Below, one piece after another: positions 8,508 to 16,779 of a stretch of 64,000 nucleotides of DNA. The position numbers and the translations under genes were made by a program. The notes under the pieces are model-generated. The model did no database searches and was not told where the DNA came from. It was given only the letters and a program-made list of their open reading frames with translations. How positions within the stretch are numbered: the stretch's first letter is position 1; the number at the start of each line of letters is the position of its first letter. Origin of the DNA: Bacillus pseudomycoides (lineage in GTDB: Bacteria > Bacillota > Bacilli > Bacillales > Bacillaceae_G); NCBI RefSeq assembly GCF_022811845.1, contig NZ_CP064266.1, positions 1,984,001 through 2,048,000 of the forward strand. Reading direction: 5' to 3'.

Positions 8508-9635
8508 ATGAGTTTAAATATGTATTTGGGAGAATTACAAAGCCAAACTCAAAGCATGAATGCTGTATGTACCGCTACCATTCAAGGTATGAAACAAGCC
8601 ATTCAGTCGATTGACGCTTTTGCAATTGATACCGTTCTACAAGGACAAACTTATAGCAGTGCAAAATCATTTTTTGTACAAACCTTTCGTCCTTTAGCAC
8701 AAGGAATCATTTACTTATGTGAAGAACTAATCCGTCAGAATGATGCTTTTCCAAGTCAATTTGAATCAAAGGTAGCCTCAACGGATGTAATCGAACAAGA
8801 AATATTAGAGCAAATTCAAGAAATTGACCGAATGAAAACAAGTATGGAAGCCGTCAGTCAAGCTATGCCAATACCAGGTATTGACGCTATGGCGAATCTG
8901 TTTACTGTCATGAGACACAAACTACAAGAAAAGTTAGACCATCTATACCAATTCAATCAAACATCTAGTAATAACTATAGTACAGCACTTCAACTTGCCG
9001 CTAGCATTGCGGCAGGTCTTGCGGAAGTCCAAAGCGGAAAAGGCTTTAGTTCTGCAAGTGGTACATTTAGTACGCAAGGATTGAATATGGAGTGGGCGAA
9101 TTCTATCCAAGCGATTGGAGAAGATAGGAAGCGTCAAGCTGACAATCTTCTAAATGGTAGTTCAATTGAAGAAGGGGCGATGTGTGGAAAACTTCCTCCG
9201 GAATCCGATTTGGAGGAATGGGATGACCTCAAAAAAGATTTAGGGGACGCATGGACTGGTATTTCTACTGGTGTAGAAGATGCTGCTACAGACGCATGGG
9301 AAGGACTTAAAGCATTCGGTGATGCAGAAACGTGGGAGAATATGCGTGATGCAATTGTAAACTACGATGAAACTCTTCCTGCTATGTGGAACGCATTTTC
9401 CGATTCATTTGTGAATGATTTTTGGAATGGAGATATGGAAAGTAGAATGCATTACGCTGCCTATGGTATAACATCATTAGGGCTGAGTTTTCTAGGTGAT
9501 AAAGGTCTTAGTAAAGCAGGACAAGTAGGGAAAGTAGCAGTCGTTACAGGCTTTACAAAAGGGAAGACGTTCATAAATAATTCTGCTGCATATAGAAATG
9601 CATTATATACGTTAAATAACTTTAGTGATGAATGA
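8508..9635 (+). CDS. LXG-domain protein lacking a C-terminal toxin domain
   Basis: Starts MSLNMYLGELQSQTQSMNA, the typical opening of the LXG domain found in type VII (Esx/Yuk) secretion substrates of Firmicutes. The helical LXG region spans about 1-210, followed by a charged linker (DLEEWDDLKKDLGDAW) and a pre-toxin segment (AAYGITSLGLSFLGDKGLSKAGQVGKV). The chain stops at 375 residues, just where a nuclease, NADase or other toxin domain normally starts. AGAAGGCAGG at 8491-8500 supports the ATG at 8508 over the frame opening at 8475. No WXG100/Lap partners precede it and no immunity gene follows. It is an orphan stub or a recombination acceptor for toxin cassettes. Confidence 0.72.
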   Translation: MSLNMYLGELQSQTQSMNAVCTATIQGMKQAIQSIDAFAIDTVLQGQTYSSAKSFFVQTFRPLAQGIIYLCEELIRQNDAFPSQFESKVASTDVIEQEILEQIQEIDRMKTSMEAVSQAMPIPGIDAMANLFTVMRHKLQEKLDHLYQFNQTSSNNYSTALQLAASIAAGLAEVQSGKGFSSASGTFSTQGLNMEWANSIQAIGEDRKRQADNLLNGSSIEEGAMCGKLPPESDLEEWDDLKKDLGDAWTGISTGVEDAATDAWEGLKAFGDAETWENMRDAIVNYDETLPAMWNAFSDSFVNDFWNGDMESRMHYAAYGITSLGLSFLGDKGLSKAGQVGKVAVVTGFTKGKTFINNSAAYRNALYTLNNFSDE

Positions 9636-9953
9636 AGTAGGGTAGCTCATTAACGCAATCTGAGGACCTTCTAGAACCAGAATAATGAGTTATACAGGTA
9701 AGATTCTATCTAGGAGACTTTATTCATTTACACTGTAAAATCATGTTATTTGAGTGTTCAACTCGTAATAAAATATAAAATTAAGGTATAATATAATTTG
9801 GTGAATGAACAAAATTATATCGATGTATATTATGTCAATAATGTGAGTCGATAATGAACTTTTTATATTTATTTTGAAAAAGTGTTGAATAAACATTATA
9901 TTTCATATTAATATTTTTTATGTAGATTTAAACGTGAAAGAGAGTGGAACAGA
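9636..9953. other. 318-bp gap without a recognisable gene
   Basis: AT-rich DNA between the LXG stub and the YebC-type gene. I see no ORF with a ribosome site and no toxin-domain or immunity remnant. The last 60 bp should hold the promoter of the following gene. Confidence 0.4.
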
Positions 9954-10673
9954 ATGGGTCGTAAATGGAATAATATTAAAGAAAAAAAAGCATCAAAAGA
10001 TGCAAATACAAGCCGCGTATACGCTAAATTTGGACGTGAGATTTATGTAGCGGCAAAACAAGGTGAACCAGATCCAGAATCAAACCAAGCTTTAAAAGTG
10101 GTATTAGAGCGTGCAAAGACGTACAGTGTACCAAAAACAATTATTGACCGTGCAATTGAAAAAGCAAAAGGTGGTTCAGAAGAAAACTATGACGAACTTC
10201 GTTATGAAGGATTTGGACCAAACGGATCAATGGTAATTGTAGATACACTTACAAATAACGTGAACCGTACTGCAGCAGATGTACGCGCTGCATTTAGTAA
10301 AAATAGCGGTAACATGGGTGTGAATGGATCAGTAGCATATATGTTTGATGCGACTGCTGTTATTGGACTTGAAGGAAAAACTGCAGATGAAGTGCTTGAA
10401 ATTTTAATGGAAGCAGATGTAGATGCACGTGATATTTTAGAAGAAGAAGAGGCAGTTATCGTTTATGCTGAGCCTGATCAGTTCCATGCGGTACAAGCCG
10501 CACTTAAGGATGCTGGTATTACAGAATTTACAGTTGCTGAATTAACAATGCTTGCACAAAGTGATGTAACACTTTCAGAAGATGCACAAGTACAATTTGA
10601 AAAAATGATTGATGCATTGGAAGATTTAGAAGATGTTCAACAAGTTTATCACAATGTGGACTTAGGGGAATAA
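9954..10673 (+). CDS. YebC/PmpR-family protein (YeeI type)
   Basis: A 239-residue protein with the family signatures GRKWNNIKEKKASKDANTSR at the N-terminus, the KVVLERAKTYSVPKTIIDRAIEKAKGG helices and the YEGFGPNGSMVIVDTLTNNVNRTAADVRAAF core. Family members are cytosolic and have been described as DNA-binding regulators and, more recently, as factors that relieve ribosome stalling; which role applies here cannot be told from sequence. GAGAGTGG precedes the ATG. The gene is full length and ends in a strong terminator, so it is probably monocistronic. It marks the start of the undisturbed chromosomal backbone. Confidence 0.93.
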   Translation: MGRKWNNIKEKKASKDANTSRVYAKFGREIYVAAKQGEPDPESNQALKVVLERAKTYSVPKTIIDRAIEKAKGGSEENYDELRYEGFGPNGSMVIVDTLTNNVNRTAADVRAAFSKNSGNMGVNGSVAYMFDATAVIGLEGKTADEVLEILMEADVDARDILEEEEAVIVYAEPDQFHAVQAALKDAGITEFTVAELTMLAQSDVTLSEDAQVQFEKMIDALEDLEDVQQVYHNVDLGE

Positions 10674-10678
10674 TATAT

Positions 10679-10721
10679 GAAAAGGGACCTTTTGTATTTA
10701 AAGCAAAAGGTCTCTTTTCAT
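10679..10721 (+). terminator. Terminator of the YebC-type gene
   Basis: AAAAGGGACCTTTTG pairs with CAAAAGGTCTCTTTT across a 9-base loop, just after the stop codon. Confidence 0.8.
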
Positions 10722-10806
10722 GTTCAAAAAGAAAAGGGTTATTCTTGTTAGTAGTGAATATTAAAATATACAGTATTTAAAGTTTTTATTTTTTGGAGGA
10801 TGCATA

Positions 10807-11270
10807 ATGGAATATATAGCACCTAAGCATATTATTGCTGTTTCTGCTAACATAATGAATGAAAATAACGAAATTCTATTAGTAAAGGTGCAGTGGAGAG
10901 CCGATACGTGGGAAATGCCTGGAGGACAAGTAGAGGAAGGATAACCTCTTGATCAAGCAGTTTGCCGAGAAGTACTTGAAGAAACGGGGGGCTTACAGTA
11001 AAACCAATTGGAATCACAGGGCTTTACTATAATGCTTCAAATCATATTTTATCGGTGGTCTTTAAAGTAGGGTACGTTAGCGGAGAAATAAAAATCCCAC
11101 CAGAAGAAATAAAAGAAGCAAAATTTATTGCTTTAAATGAGGATAATATCGATGAATATATCACACGCCCACATATGAAGTCGAGAACGCTTGATGCTAT
11201 AAAAGCAAAGAATTTCATTCCGTATGAAACATGGAAAGTAGATTCTTATGATTTGATAGGAAGATTATAA
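10807..11270 (+). pseudogene. NUDIX hydrolase pseudogene (one stop, one frameshift)
   Basis: Frame 1 reads MEYIAPKHIIAVSANIMN...WEMPGGQVEEG, hits TAA at 10942-10944, then continues PLDQAVCREVLEETG, which completes the NUDIX box (Gx5Ex7REVxEE). A run of six G at 10985-10990 then shifts the frame. One more G restores LTVKPIGITGLYYN and the remainder to the stop at 11270 (...SYDLIGRL). NUDIX enzymes cleave nucleoside-diphosphate derivatives. The nonsense change falls inside the catalytic box, where a GAA would be expected. A good ribosome site (GGAGGA, 10795-10800) remains. The gene appears inactive as written. Confidence 0.8.
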
Positions 11271-11294
11271 GTTATTTTATTTATTTTTAATTTA

Positions 11295-11342
11295 AAAAGG
11301 GCAAGTTATTTGAGATATCACCAAATAACTTGTCCTTTTCTT
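11295..11342 (+). terminator. Terminator after the NUDIX pseudogene
   Basis: AAAAAGGGCAAGTTATTTG pairs with the complementary CAAATAACTTGTCCTTTT across a short loop, followed by T-rich sequence. Confidence 0.75.
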
Positions 11343-11735
11343 ATATTGTGTAAGTAAAAATGTCTAGTATGATGTTTAATCGGTGAAACTAGGTAAGATA
11401 GTAGGATAAAAAGTATACATGGTAAATATATATTGATTATAAGAACGTTCGTTTGGTATTATATCTATATTGTTCTAATTAAAAGTGGATTGTTACATCA
11501 ATTTTTAGGAAATGCTGTAGAAGAAATGTTGGGTAAGAAATTACCAAAACTGGAAATACGTCAGATGATATAATAGAAGAAGGCTGAATGGAAACTTATC
11601 ATTTTTTCTGCTAGAATATGTATTTTATAGCTTACAACATTGTAAGGTAAGTGTAAGAGAAATCAATTGGAGATTGCTTTGAGAAACAGTATTCTTAATG
11701 TAAGGATTATATAGTTGTAAGGAAAAGAGGTGTGT
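11343..11735. other. Gap with one short coding-like fragment
   Basis: No complete gene. A stretch at 11481-11573 reads in one frame as LHQFLGNAVEEMLGKKLPKL-type sequence ending in TAA. It looks like the C-terminal scrap of a lost gene, but I cannot name it. The last 40 bp contain the ribosome site of the next gene. Confidence 0.35.
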
Positions 11736-12515
11736 ATGATGAAAGAGCGAGTACTATCTAGAGTTAACTATCATCAAAAAGTTTTATTCAATCCAATTAC
11801 AAAGTTTCTTTATAAAGCTATTATTTTATTATTACTACTTAGTTGTACATTATTATTCATAGGAAATGTAATGATTGAACGAAGTGATATTAGTAAGCTA
11901 CATGTACCGACTAAATTAGAGGTGCCAGAATCTTTGGCTCACGCCTTTATTGCGACAGAAGATAAAAGGTTTTATCACCATAACGGTTTAGACTATATAG
12001 CAATTGTTCGAGCTTCTATTGAAAATATAAAAGCTGGTGGTGTTGTACAGGGCGGAAGTACAATTACACAGCAGCTTTCCAAAAATGCTTTTTTATCTAA
12101 TGAACGTACATTTTCTCGTAAATGGAAAGAGGTCTTTTATACAAAAAAAATTGAGCGTACATTTACTAAAAATGAGATTTTAAAATTATATGTAAGCAAT
12201 ATTTATTATGGAGAAGGTGCATGGGGCATTGAAAAAGCATCCAAGTTATACTTTGGCAAAAAGGTAAATCAATTAACATTAAGTGAGAGTGCAATGATGG
12301 CTGCTGTTGTGAAAGCTCCTGCTTACTATTCTCCTGCTCAAAATTATGATAAAGCGGTAGAAAGACGAAATGTCGTTTTGAAATTAATGGAACGAGAAGG
12401 ATATATTAGTCATGATGAATATCTGCAAGCGATTAGTGAAAAATTAGTAATTCGTCATGACATTCCAACTAAGCATTCGTTGCAAAAAGTAGCTCGTGAA
12501 AAGGCGGTAAGCTAA
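11736..12515 (+). CDS. Monofunctional peptidoglycan glycosyltransferase (GT51)
   Basis: A short cytoplasmic N-terminus and one membrane anchor (about residues 27-47, AIILLLLLSCTLLFIGNVMI) precede a GT51 domain. Its motifs are visible in order: EDKRFYHHNGLD (catalytic Glu), GGSTITQQLSKN, KEVFYTKKIERTFTKNEILKLYVS, and YFGKKVNQLTLSESAMMAAVVKAP. The enzyme polymerises lipid II into glycan strands at the outer membrane face. The chain ends after about 260 residues with no transpeptidase domain, unlike bifunctional class A PBPs. AAGGAAAAGAGG at 11719-11730 supports ATG 11736 or ATG 11739. A terminator follows, so it is probably transcribed alone. Confidence 0.88.
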   Translation: MMKERVLSRVNYHQKVLFNPITKFLYKAIILLLLLSCTLLFIGNVMIERSDISKLHVPTKLEVPESLAHAFIATEDKRFYHHNGLDYIAIVRASIENIKAGGVVQGGSTITQQLSKNAFLSNERTFSRKWKEVFYTKKIERTFTKNEILKLYVSNIYYGEGAWGIEKASKLYFGKKVNQLTLSESAMMAAVVKAPAYYSPAQNYDKAVERRNVVLKLMEREGYISHDEYLQAISEKLVIRHDIPTKHSLQKVAREKAVS

Positions 12516-12552
12516 AAGCGAAGTTCCACAGAGGAAACTTCGCTTTTTTTTG
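12516..12552 (+). terminator. Terminator of the glycosyltransferase gene
   Basis: AGCGAAGTTcc...ggAAACTTCGCT stem followed by eight T. Confidence 0.8.
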
Positions 12553-12707
12553 AATAGAATATCCAAAGAAGAGACACAATATTGACACATTTGTCGTATT
12601 TTTGGAAATTATGTGAGCGTGTTCATTGCGTGACCTGGATAAGTATTGATATTATGTGTAATGTGTACAACAATGTATACAGAATATGAATTTAAAGAGG
12701 AATGTAT

Positions 12708-13361
12708 ATGAAATCATCAAACAAAATCATGGCTCTTGGTATTGTTTTTTCTATCGCAGTATTAATTGTAATCGGGACAATTGCGTACAGTATCATAAAT
12801 GACAAAAAGGATAAAGGGGATGAGATGTTTGCTTATTCCTCGCAGCAATCTTTAGGTAAGAAAGATGCTCCCGTTAAGGTTGTAGAATTTGGAGACTTTA
12901 AATGTCCAGCTTGTCGAACTTGGGATGCGACAGTATTACCTCGTTTAAAAGAAGACTATATTAATAAAGATAAAGTACAGTTTTATTTCATTAATTTCCC
13001 GTTTGTTGGAAAAGACTCTGACTTAGGTGCTGCTGCTGGTGAGGCAATATATAAACAGGACCCAGAATCCTTCTGGACGTTCTACGATGAAATTTATCAA
13101 AAACAGAAGAAAGATACTGAGGAATGGATTACAGAAGAACTGCTTCTTAATATAGTGAAGGAAAAACTTCCAAAGGTAAATGTAGATCAGTTTAAAAAAG
13201 ATTTACATAGCAAAGAAATTCAAGAAAAAGTACGTAAAGATTCAGACCGTGCACAAAAACTGAAAGTACAAGGTGCTCCTTCAGTGTATGTAAACGGAAA
13301 TCTTGCGAATCCAGATTATGATAGTATAAAAAAGGCAATTGATAAAGAATTGAAAAAGTGA
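12708..13361 (+). CDS. bdbD: Membrane-anchored thiol-disulfide oxidoreductase, BdbD/DsbA-like
   Basis: One N-terminal membrane segment (about residues 8-28) anchors a thioredoxin-fold domain of the thioredoxin_4 group outside the cell. The active site is CPAC within FGDFKCPACRTWDA, and the cis-proline loop is VQGAPSVYVNG. BdbD-type proteins oxidise cysteine pairs in exported proteins and are re-oxidised by the quinone-linked partner BdbC, which is not adjacent here. AAAGAGG at 12694-12700 gives normal spacing to ATG 12708, not to the upstream in-frame ATG at 12702. Length (217 residues) is normal. Confidence 0.85.
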   Translation: MKSSNKIMALGIVFSIAVLIVIGTIAYSIINDKKDKGDEMFAYSSQQSLGKKDAPVKVVEFGDFKCPACRTWDATVLPRLKEDYINKDKVQFYFINFPFVGKDSDLGAAAGEAIYKQDPESFWTFYDEIYQKQKKDTEEWITEELLLNIVKEKLPKVNVDQFKKDLHSKEIQEKVRKDSDRAQKLKVQGAPSVYVNGNLANPDYDSIKKAIDKELKK

Positions 13362-13384
13362 TGAGTGTACTCATCACTTTTTCG
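13352..13384 (+). terminator. Terminator overlapping the bdbD stop codon
   Basis: AAAAAGTGATGAGT-ACTCATCACTTTTT palindrome whose left arm includes the TGA stop. Confidence 0.8.
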
Positions 13385-13403
13385 ACTTTTTTCGATAAAA
13401 TTC

Positions 13404-13432
13404 TTGCTTGGGCTTTTGTTACATGCTATACT
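13404..13432 (+). promoter_or_regulatory. Sigma-A promoter of tRNA-Gly
   Basis: TTGCTT (13404-13409), a 17-bp spacer and TATACT (13427-13432) lie 44 bp before the tRNA. Confidence 0.7.
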
Positions 13433-13475
13433 ACTTTACATAAGTTATTTCAAACATTTATGTTTTTTCATATTT

Positions 13476-13549
13476 GCGGGTGTAGTTTAGTGGTAAAACA
13501 AGAGCCTTCCAAGCTCTGGTCGAGAGTTCGATTCTCTTCACCCGCTCCA
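13476..13549 (+). tRNA. tRNA-Gly (anticodon TCC)
   Basis: A 74-base cloverleaf. The acceptor stem GCGGGTG/CACCCGC, D arm, anticodon stem AGAGC/GCTCT around CTTCCAA (anticodon TCC) and T arm GAGAG-TTCGATT-CTCTT are all paired. The CCA end is encoded. Confidence 0.95.
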
Positions 13550-13758
13550 AATTTTATTTTATATTCTCATAATAAATTGTGATCAACGCAGTGTTTCGTT
13601 TCTAAGATAAACGAGGCATTGCGTTTTTTAATGTTTGGAAACGAAGATTTTATGCGAAAATAGAATTAAGAACTATGATGACGAAGTGAATTGCTAACCA
13701 TCGGTAGGTGATTACTTGTTTGATGAGAATATGTATTCATCGTAGAAGGAGGCAAAGC

Positions 13759-14901
13759 ATGGATTTTGAGCAATTAAAGCAAGATGTTATAGCGTATAGT
13801 AAAACGATTGGAATAGATAAAATAGGCTTTGCGAGTGCCTCACCATTTGAAGAGTTAAAACAGCGTTTAATTCAGCAGCAACAATTAAATTATCAGTCTG
13901 GTTTTGAAGAACCTGATATTGAAAAAAGAACAAATCCACAGTTACTATTGCCGGGAGCAAAATCAATTATTGCAATTGCATTAGCATACCCATCAAAGTT
14001 GAAAAATGCACCGTTAAGTAAACGTGGAGAAAGACGTGGGATTTTTTGTCGTGCATCTTGGGGACAAGATTATCATCTTGTTTTACGGGATCGCTTGCAA
14101 AAATTAGAGGCGTATTTAATTGAGAAGCTTCCTGATATAGAAGTGAAATCAATGGTAGATACGGGAGAACTGAGTGATCGTGCTGTTTCAGAGCGTGCTG
14201 GCATTGGTTGGAGCGGTAAAAATTGCTCCATTATTACGCCGGAATTTGGCTCTTATGTGTATTTAGGTGAAATGATTACGAATGTACCATTTCCGCCGGA
14301 TAAACCAATAGAAGATCAGTGCGGAAGCTGTACAAAGTGTATTGATATTTGTCCAACTGGTGCACTTGTACAAGGTGGACAATTAGATTCTAAAAAATGT
14401 ATTGCCTTTTTAACACAAACAAAAGGGTTTCTTCCAGAAGAATATCGGGATAAAATTGGAAACCGGATTTACGGCTGTGATACGTGCCAAACGGTTTGCC
14501 CAAAGAACAGAGGAAAGGATTTTCATAACCATCCAGAAATGGAACCCGATCCAGAGCTTGTCAAACCACTGCTAACGCCATTATTAACGATAAGTAACCG
14601 AGATTTCAAAGAAAAATACGGCATTATGTCGGGGTCATGGCGCGGGAAAAAACCATTGCAACGAAATGCAATTTTAGCCCTTGCTCATTTTAAAGAAATC
14701 ACAGCAATTCCTGATTTAATTGGTGTTATGAAGGATGATCCAAGACCAGTAATTCGAGGGACAGCGGCATGGGCTTTAGGGAAAATTGGTGGTGAAGGTG
14801 TAGGAGAAGCAATTGAAAAGGCGATGGAACGTGAGAAGGATGAAGAAATTCTTCATGAAATGAATCGTGGTCTTGAAATGTTAGCTGAGAAAAAACAGTA
14901 G
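13759..14901 (+). CDS. queG: Epoxyqueuosine reductase QueG (YhbA)
   Basis: A 380-residue protein for the last step of queuosine synthesis in tRNA: cobalamin-dependent reduction of epoxyqueuosine. The N-terminal half holds the cobalamin-binding and catalytic region (PGAKSIIAIALAYP, VDTGELSDRAVSERAGIGW with the catalytic Asp). Two 4Fe-4S motifs follow, CGSCTKCIDICPTGAL and CDTCQTVCPKN. The C-terminus has HEAT-like repeats (DLIGVMKDDPRPVIRGTAAWALGKIG). GAAGGAGG at 13746-13753 fixes the start at ATG 13759, not further upstream. It is followed 47 bp later by yhbB and then trmL, the same order as yhbA-yhbB-cspR in B. subtilis. Confidence 0.95.
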   Translation: MDFEQLKQDVIAYSKTIGIDKIGFASASPFEELKQRLIQQQQLNYQSGFEEPDIEKRTNPQLLLPGAKSIIAIALAYPSKLKNAPLSKRGERRGIFCRASWGQDYHLVLRDRLQKLEAYLIEKLPDIEVKSMVDTGELSDRAVSERAGIGWSGKNCSIITPEFGSYVYLGEMITNVPFPPDKPIEDQCGSCTKCIDICPTGALVQGGQLDSKKCIAFLTQTKGFLPEEYRDKIGNRIYGCDTCQTVCPKNRGKDFHNHPEMEPDPELVKPLLTPLLTISNRDFKEKYGIMSGSWRGKKPLQRNAILALAHFKEITAIPDLIGVMKDDPRPVIRGTAAWALGKIGGEGVGEAIEKAMEREKDEEILHEMNRGLEMLAEKKQ

Positions 14902-14948
14902 ATAATACCTCTTTTTTTCATATTGTGTAATATGGGAGGGAGAGGCCT

Positions 14949-15836
14949 ATGTTGGTAAAGGAACAGCTTGAGCAACAGATGCAACAATTTTTAGCTTATA
15001 TTACAAATAAACGTGCAGGTGTCGATAAGATTCCTGCTGATTTACTACAAGTGTTACAGCGAAAAAGAAATTTGTTTCAAAAACGTGATGCTGAAATTGT
15101 AAAAGCAACAGCAGATGTATCTTTTATAAGACAATGGAATAGGAAGAAATATCAAGAAGTAGATTATCAAGTTCATTTGAAATATTTAGTTGATCACCAT
15201 GAATTATTCTATATGGAAGAAGAACAATTAGAACGACGTGTTTATTTGGAAGATGGGCGTATTGTAGAAGATAAGGATGTTGAAACAAAAGAAGAAAGAG
15301 TCCAAGGCGAAACGTTAGAGCGAGAGACTACGAAAGGAAATTATGATTCGTATCAATATAATCGTTTGGAAGCTGTCAAATATGCGGAGCGTTGGTGGGA
15401 TGATCGGAACCCAGCGTATCGCAATTTTCCTGATAATTGTACGAATTTTATTTCGCAGTGTTTACATGCTGGTGAAACACCAATGAATGGGTATCCTAAC
15501 ATTCGCAAAGGATGGTGGCAAAGGGAAAATCAGTGGAGCTGGAGCTGGGCAGTTGCTCATTCATTTTATTGGTATTTATCAGGGGCTACAACAGGACTAC
15601 GTGCTAAAGCGGTAGAAAGTCCAGGAGATCTTCTACTGGGTGATGTAATTGTCTATGATTTTGAAGATGATGGTAGATGGAATCATACAACGATAGTTGT
15701 AGCAAAAGATGCGGACGGTATGCCGCTTGTAAATGCTCATTCTGCTAATAGTCGTATGCGTTATTGGAATTATGAAGATTCCAGCAAATATACGCCACAA
15801 ATGAAATATAAATTTTTTCATATTATTAATGGGTAG
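14949..15836 (+). CDS. yhbB: YhbB-like protein with amidase_6 domain
   Basis: The N-terminal 130 residues are charged and helical. The C-terminal 160 form the putative amidase (amidase_6, NlpC/P60-like) domain: YAERWWDDRNPAYRNFPDNCTNFISQC supplies the likely catalytic Cys, WNHTTIVV the His and NAHSANS the polar residue. The substrate is not known, and there is no signal peptide. GGGAGGGAGAGG precedes the ATG. It lies between queG and trmL as in B. subtilis and is probably co-transcribed with queG. Confidence 0.85.
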   Translation: MLVKEQLEQQMQQFLAYITNKRAGVDKIPADLLQVLQRKRNLFQKRDAEIVKATADVSFIRQWNRKKYQEVDYQVHLKYLVDHHELFYMEEEQLERRVYLEDGRIVEDKDVETKEERVQGETLERETTKGNYDSYQYNRLEAVKYAERWWDDRNPAYRNFPDNCTNFISQCLHAGETPMNGYPNIRKGWWQRENQWSWSWAVAHSFYWYLSGATTGLRAKAVESPGDLLLGDVIVYDFEDDGRWNHTTIVVAKDADGMPLVNAHSANSRMRYWNYEDSSKYTPQMKYKFFHIING

Positions 15837-15894
15837 AGATTTTTCAGTCAAGTGGTATAATACGTAGTAGACAAAAAATTGAGGTGAATATCAC

Positions 15895-16383
15895 GTGGGA
15901 GTACATGTTGTTTTATATCAACCAGAGATTCCAGCAAATACAGGGAATATTGCACGTACTTGTGCAGCTACTGGGACAGAATTACATTTAATTAGGCCAT
16001 TAGGATTTTCAACGGATGATAAAATGTTAAAACGTGCCGGCCTAGATTATTGGCAGCACGTAAAAATTACGTATTATGATTCAATTGAAGAGTTTTATGA
16101 AAAAAATAGTGATGGTGAATTTTTCTATTTAACAAAGTATGGTGAAAAAGCACATACAGCGTTTGATTATAGTAAGCCTGAGAAAGATTATTACTTTGTA
16201 TTTGGTAGAGAAACAAACGGATTGCCAGCAAACGTAATCGAAGAAAACTTCGATCATTGTTTGCGTATTCCAATGACTGACAAAGTACGTTCGTTAAATT
16301 TATCTAATACAGCAGCAATTTTAATCTATGAAGCATTCCGTCAACAAAATTATCCAGGTTTAGATTTAGAAATTGTATACTAA
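15895..16383 (+). CDS. trmL: tRNA (cytidine(34)-2'-O)-methyltransferase TrmL (CspR)
   Basis: A 162-residue SPOUT-family enzyme that methylates the wobble ribose of tRNA-Leu species with SAM. Diagnostic segments are YQPEIPANTGNIARTCAATG at the N-terminus, the trefoil-knot loop FGRETNGLP, and RIPMTDKVRSLNLSNTAAILIYEA. It starts with GTG after GAGGTGA at 15881-15887. TATAAT at 15856-15861 could be a -10 element for a separate promoter. Length and motifs are complete. Confidence 0.93.
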   Translation: MGVHVVLYQPEIPANTGNIARTCAATGTELHLIRPLGFSTDDKMLKRAGLDYWQHVKITYYDSIEEFYEKNSDGEFFYLTKYGEKAHTAFDYSKPEKDYYFVFGRETNGLPANVIEENFDHCLRIPMTDKVRSLNLSNTAAILIYEAFRQQNYPGLDLEIVY

Positions 16384-16400
16384 AGTCTGGATGTAATAGA

Positions 16401-16441
16401 TAACAAAAAGTGATGAGCCTAGGCTCATCACTTTTTGTTTG
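16401..16441. terminator. Bidirectional terminator between trmL and a small minus-strand ORF
   Basis: AACAAAAAGTGATGAGCCT-AGGCTCATCACTTTTTGTTT is a near-perfect palindrome able to end transcripts from both sides. Confidence 0.8.
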
Positions 16442-16523
16442 TACCTGGTTTGTCATTATAACCTGAAGTGAAAATTGCAGTAAGAAATGTAAGTGATACA
16501 CCTAAAATTAATAATAATTTCAT
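16428..16523 (-). CDS. 31-residue secreted or membrane peptide
   Basis: Frame MKLLLILGVSLTFLTAIFTS then GYNDKPGTNKK, with an excellent AAGGAGG site 7 bp before the ATG. It has a lysine-leucine start, a hydrophobic core of about 18 residues and a short charged tail, which fits a mini-exported or membrane peptide. Its stop codon lies inside the shared terminator. It is too short for confident family assignment, and no Rap or Phr-type partner gene is adjacent. Confidence 0.5.
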   Translation of the reverse strand: MKLLLILGVSLTFLTAIFTSGYNDKPGTNKK

Positions 16524-16779
16524 ATGAATCCTCCTTCTTCATATTTTAGCTAATTTGATCGGAAGTTTATGTAGATTCTGTGGAAGTAAAGAAGAGATAT
16601 TTGTGAAAATGAGGGAGAAGTTCCCTGATAAACTCATTATACCGAATTTTCTTTTAATTTTGGAATGAAATTTATAATGTTTGTAGAAGATTTCATTTTG
16701 ATTTAAAGAATGTTTAAGGACATCCTCGCATACCTTTTATAATAATCCGATTGAACAAGGAGATGGGGGAGGAGCTATA

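Noticed and set aside
11445..11453. GAACGTTCG resembling a LexA/SOS box
   Set aside because: The Bacillus SOS box needs GAAC and GTTC separated by four bases; here they are fused, and no SOS gene follows.
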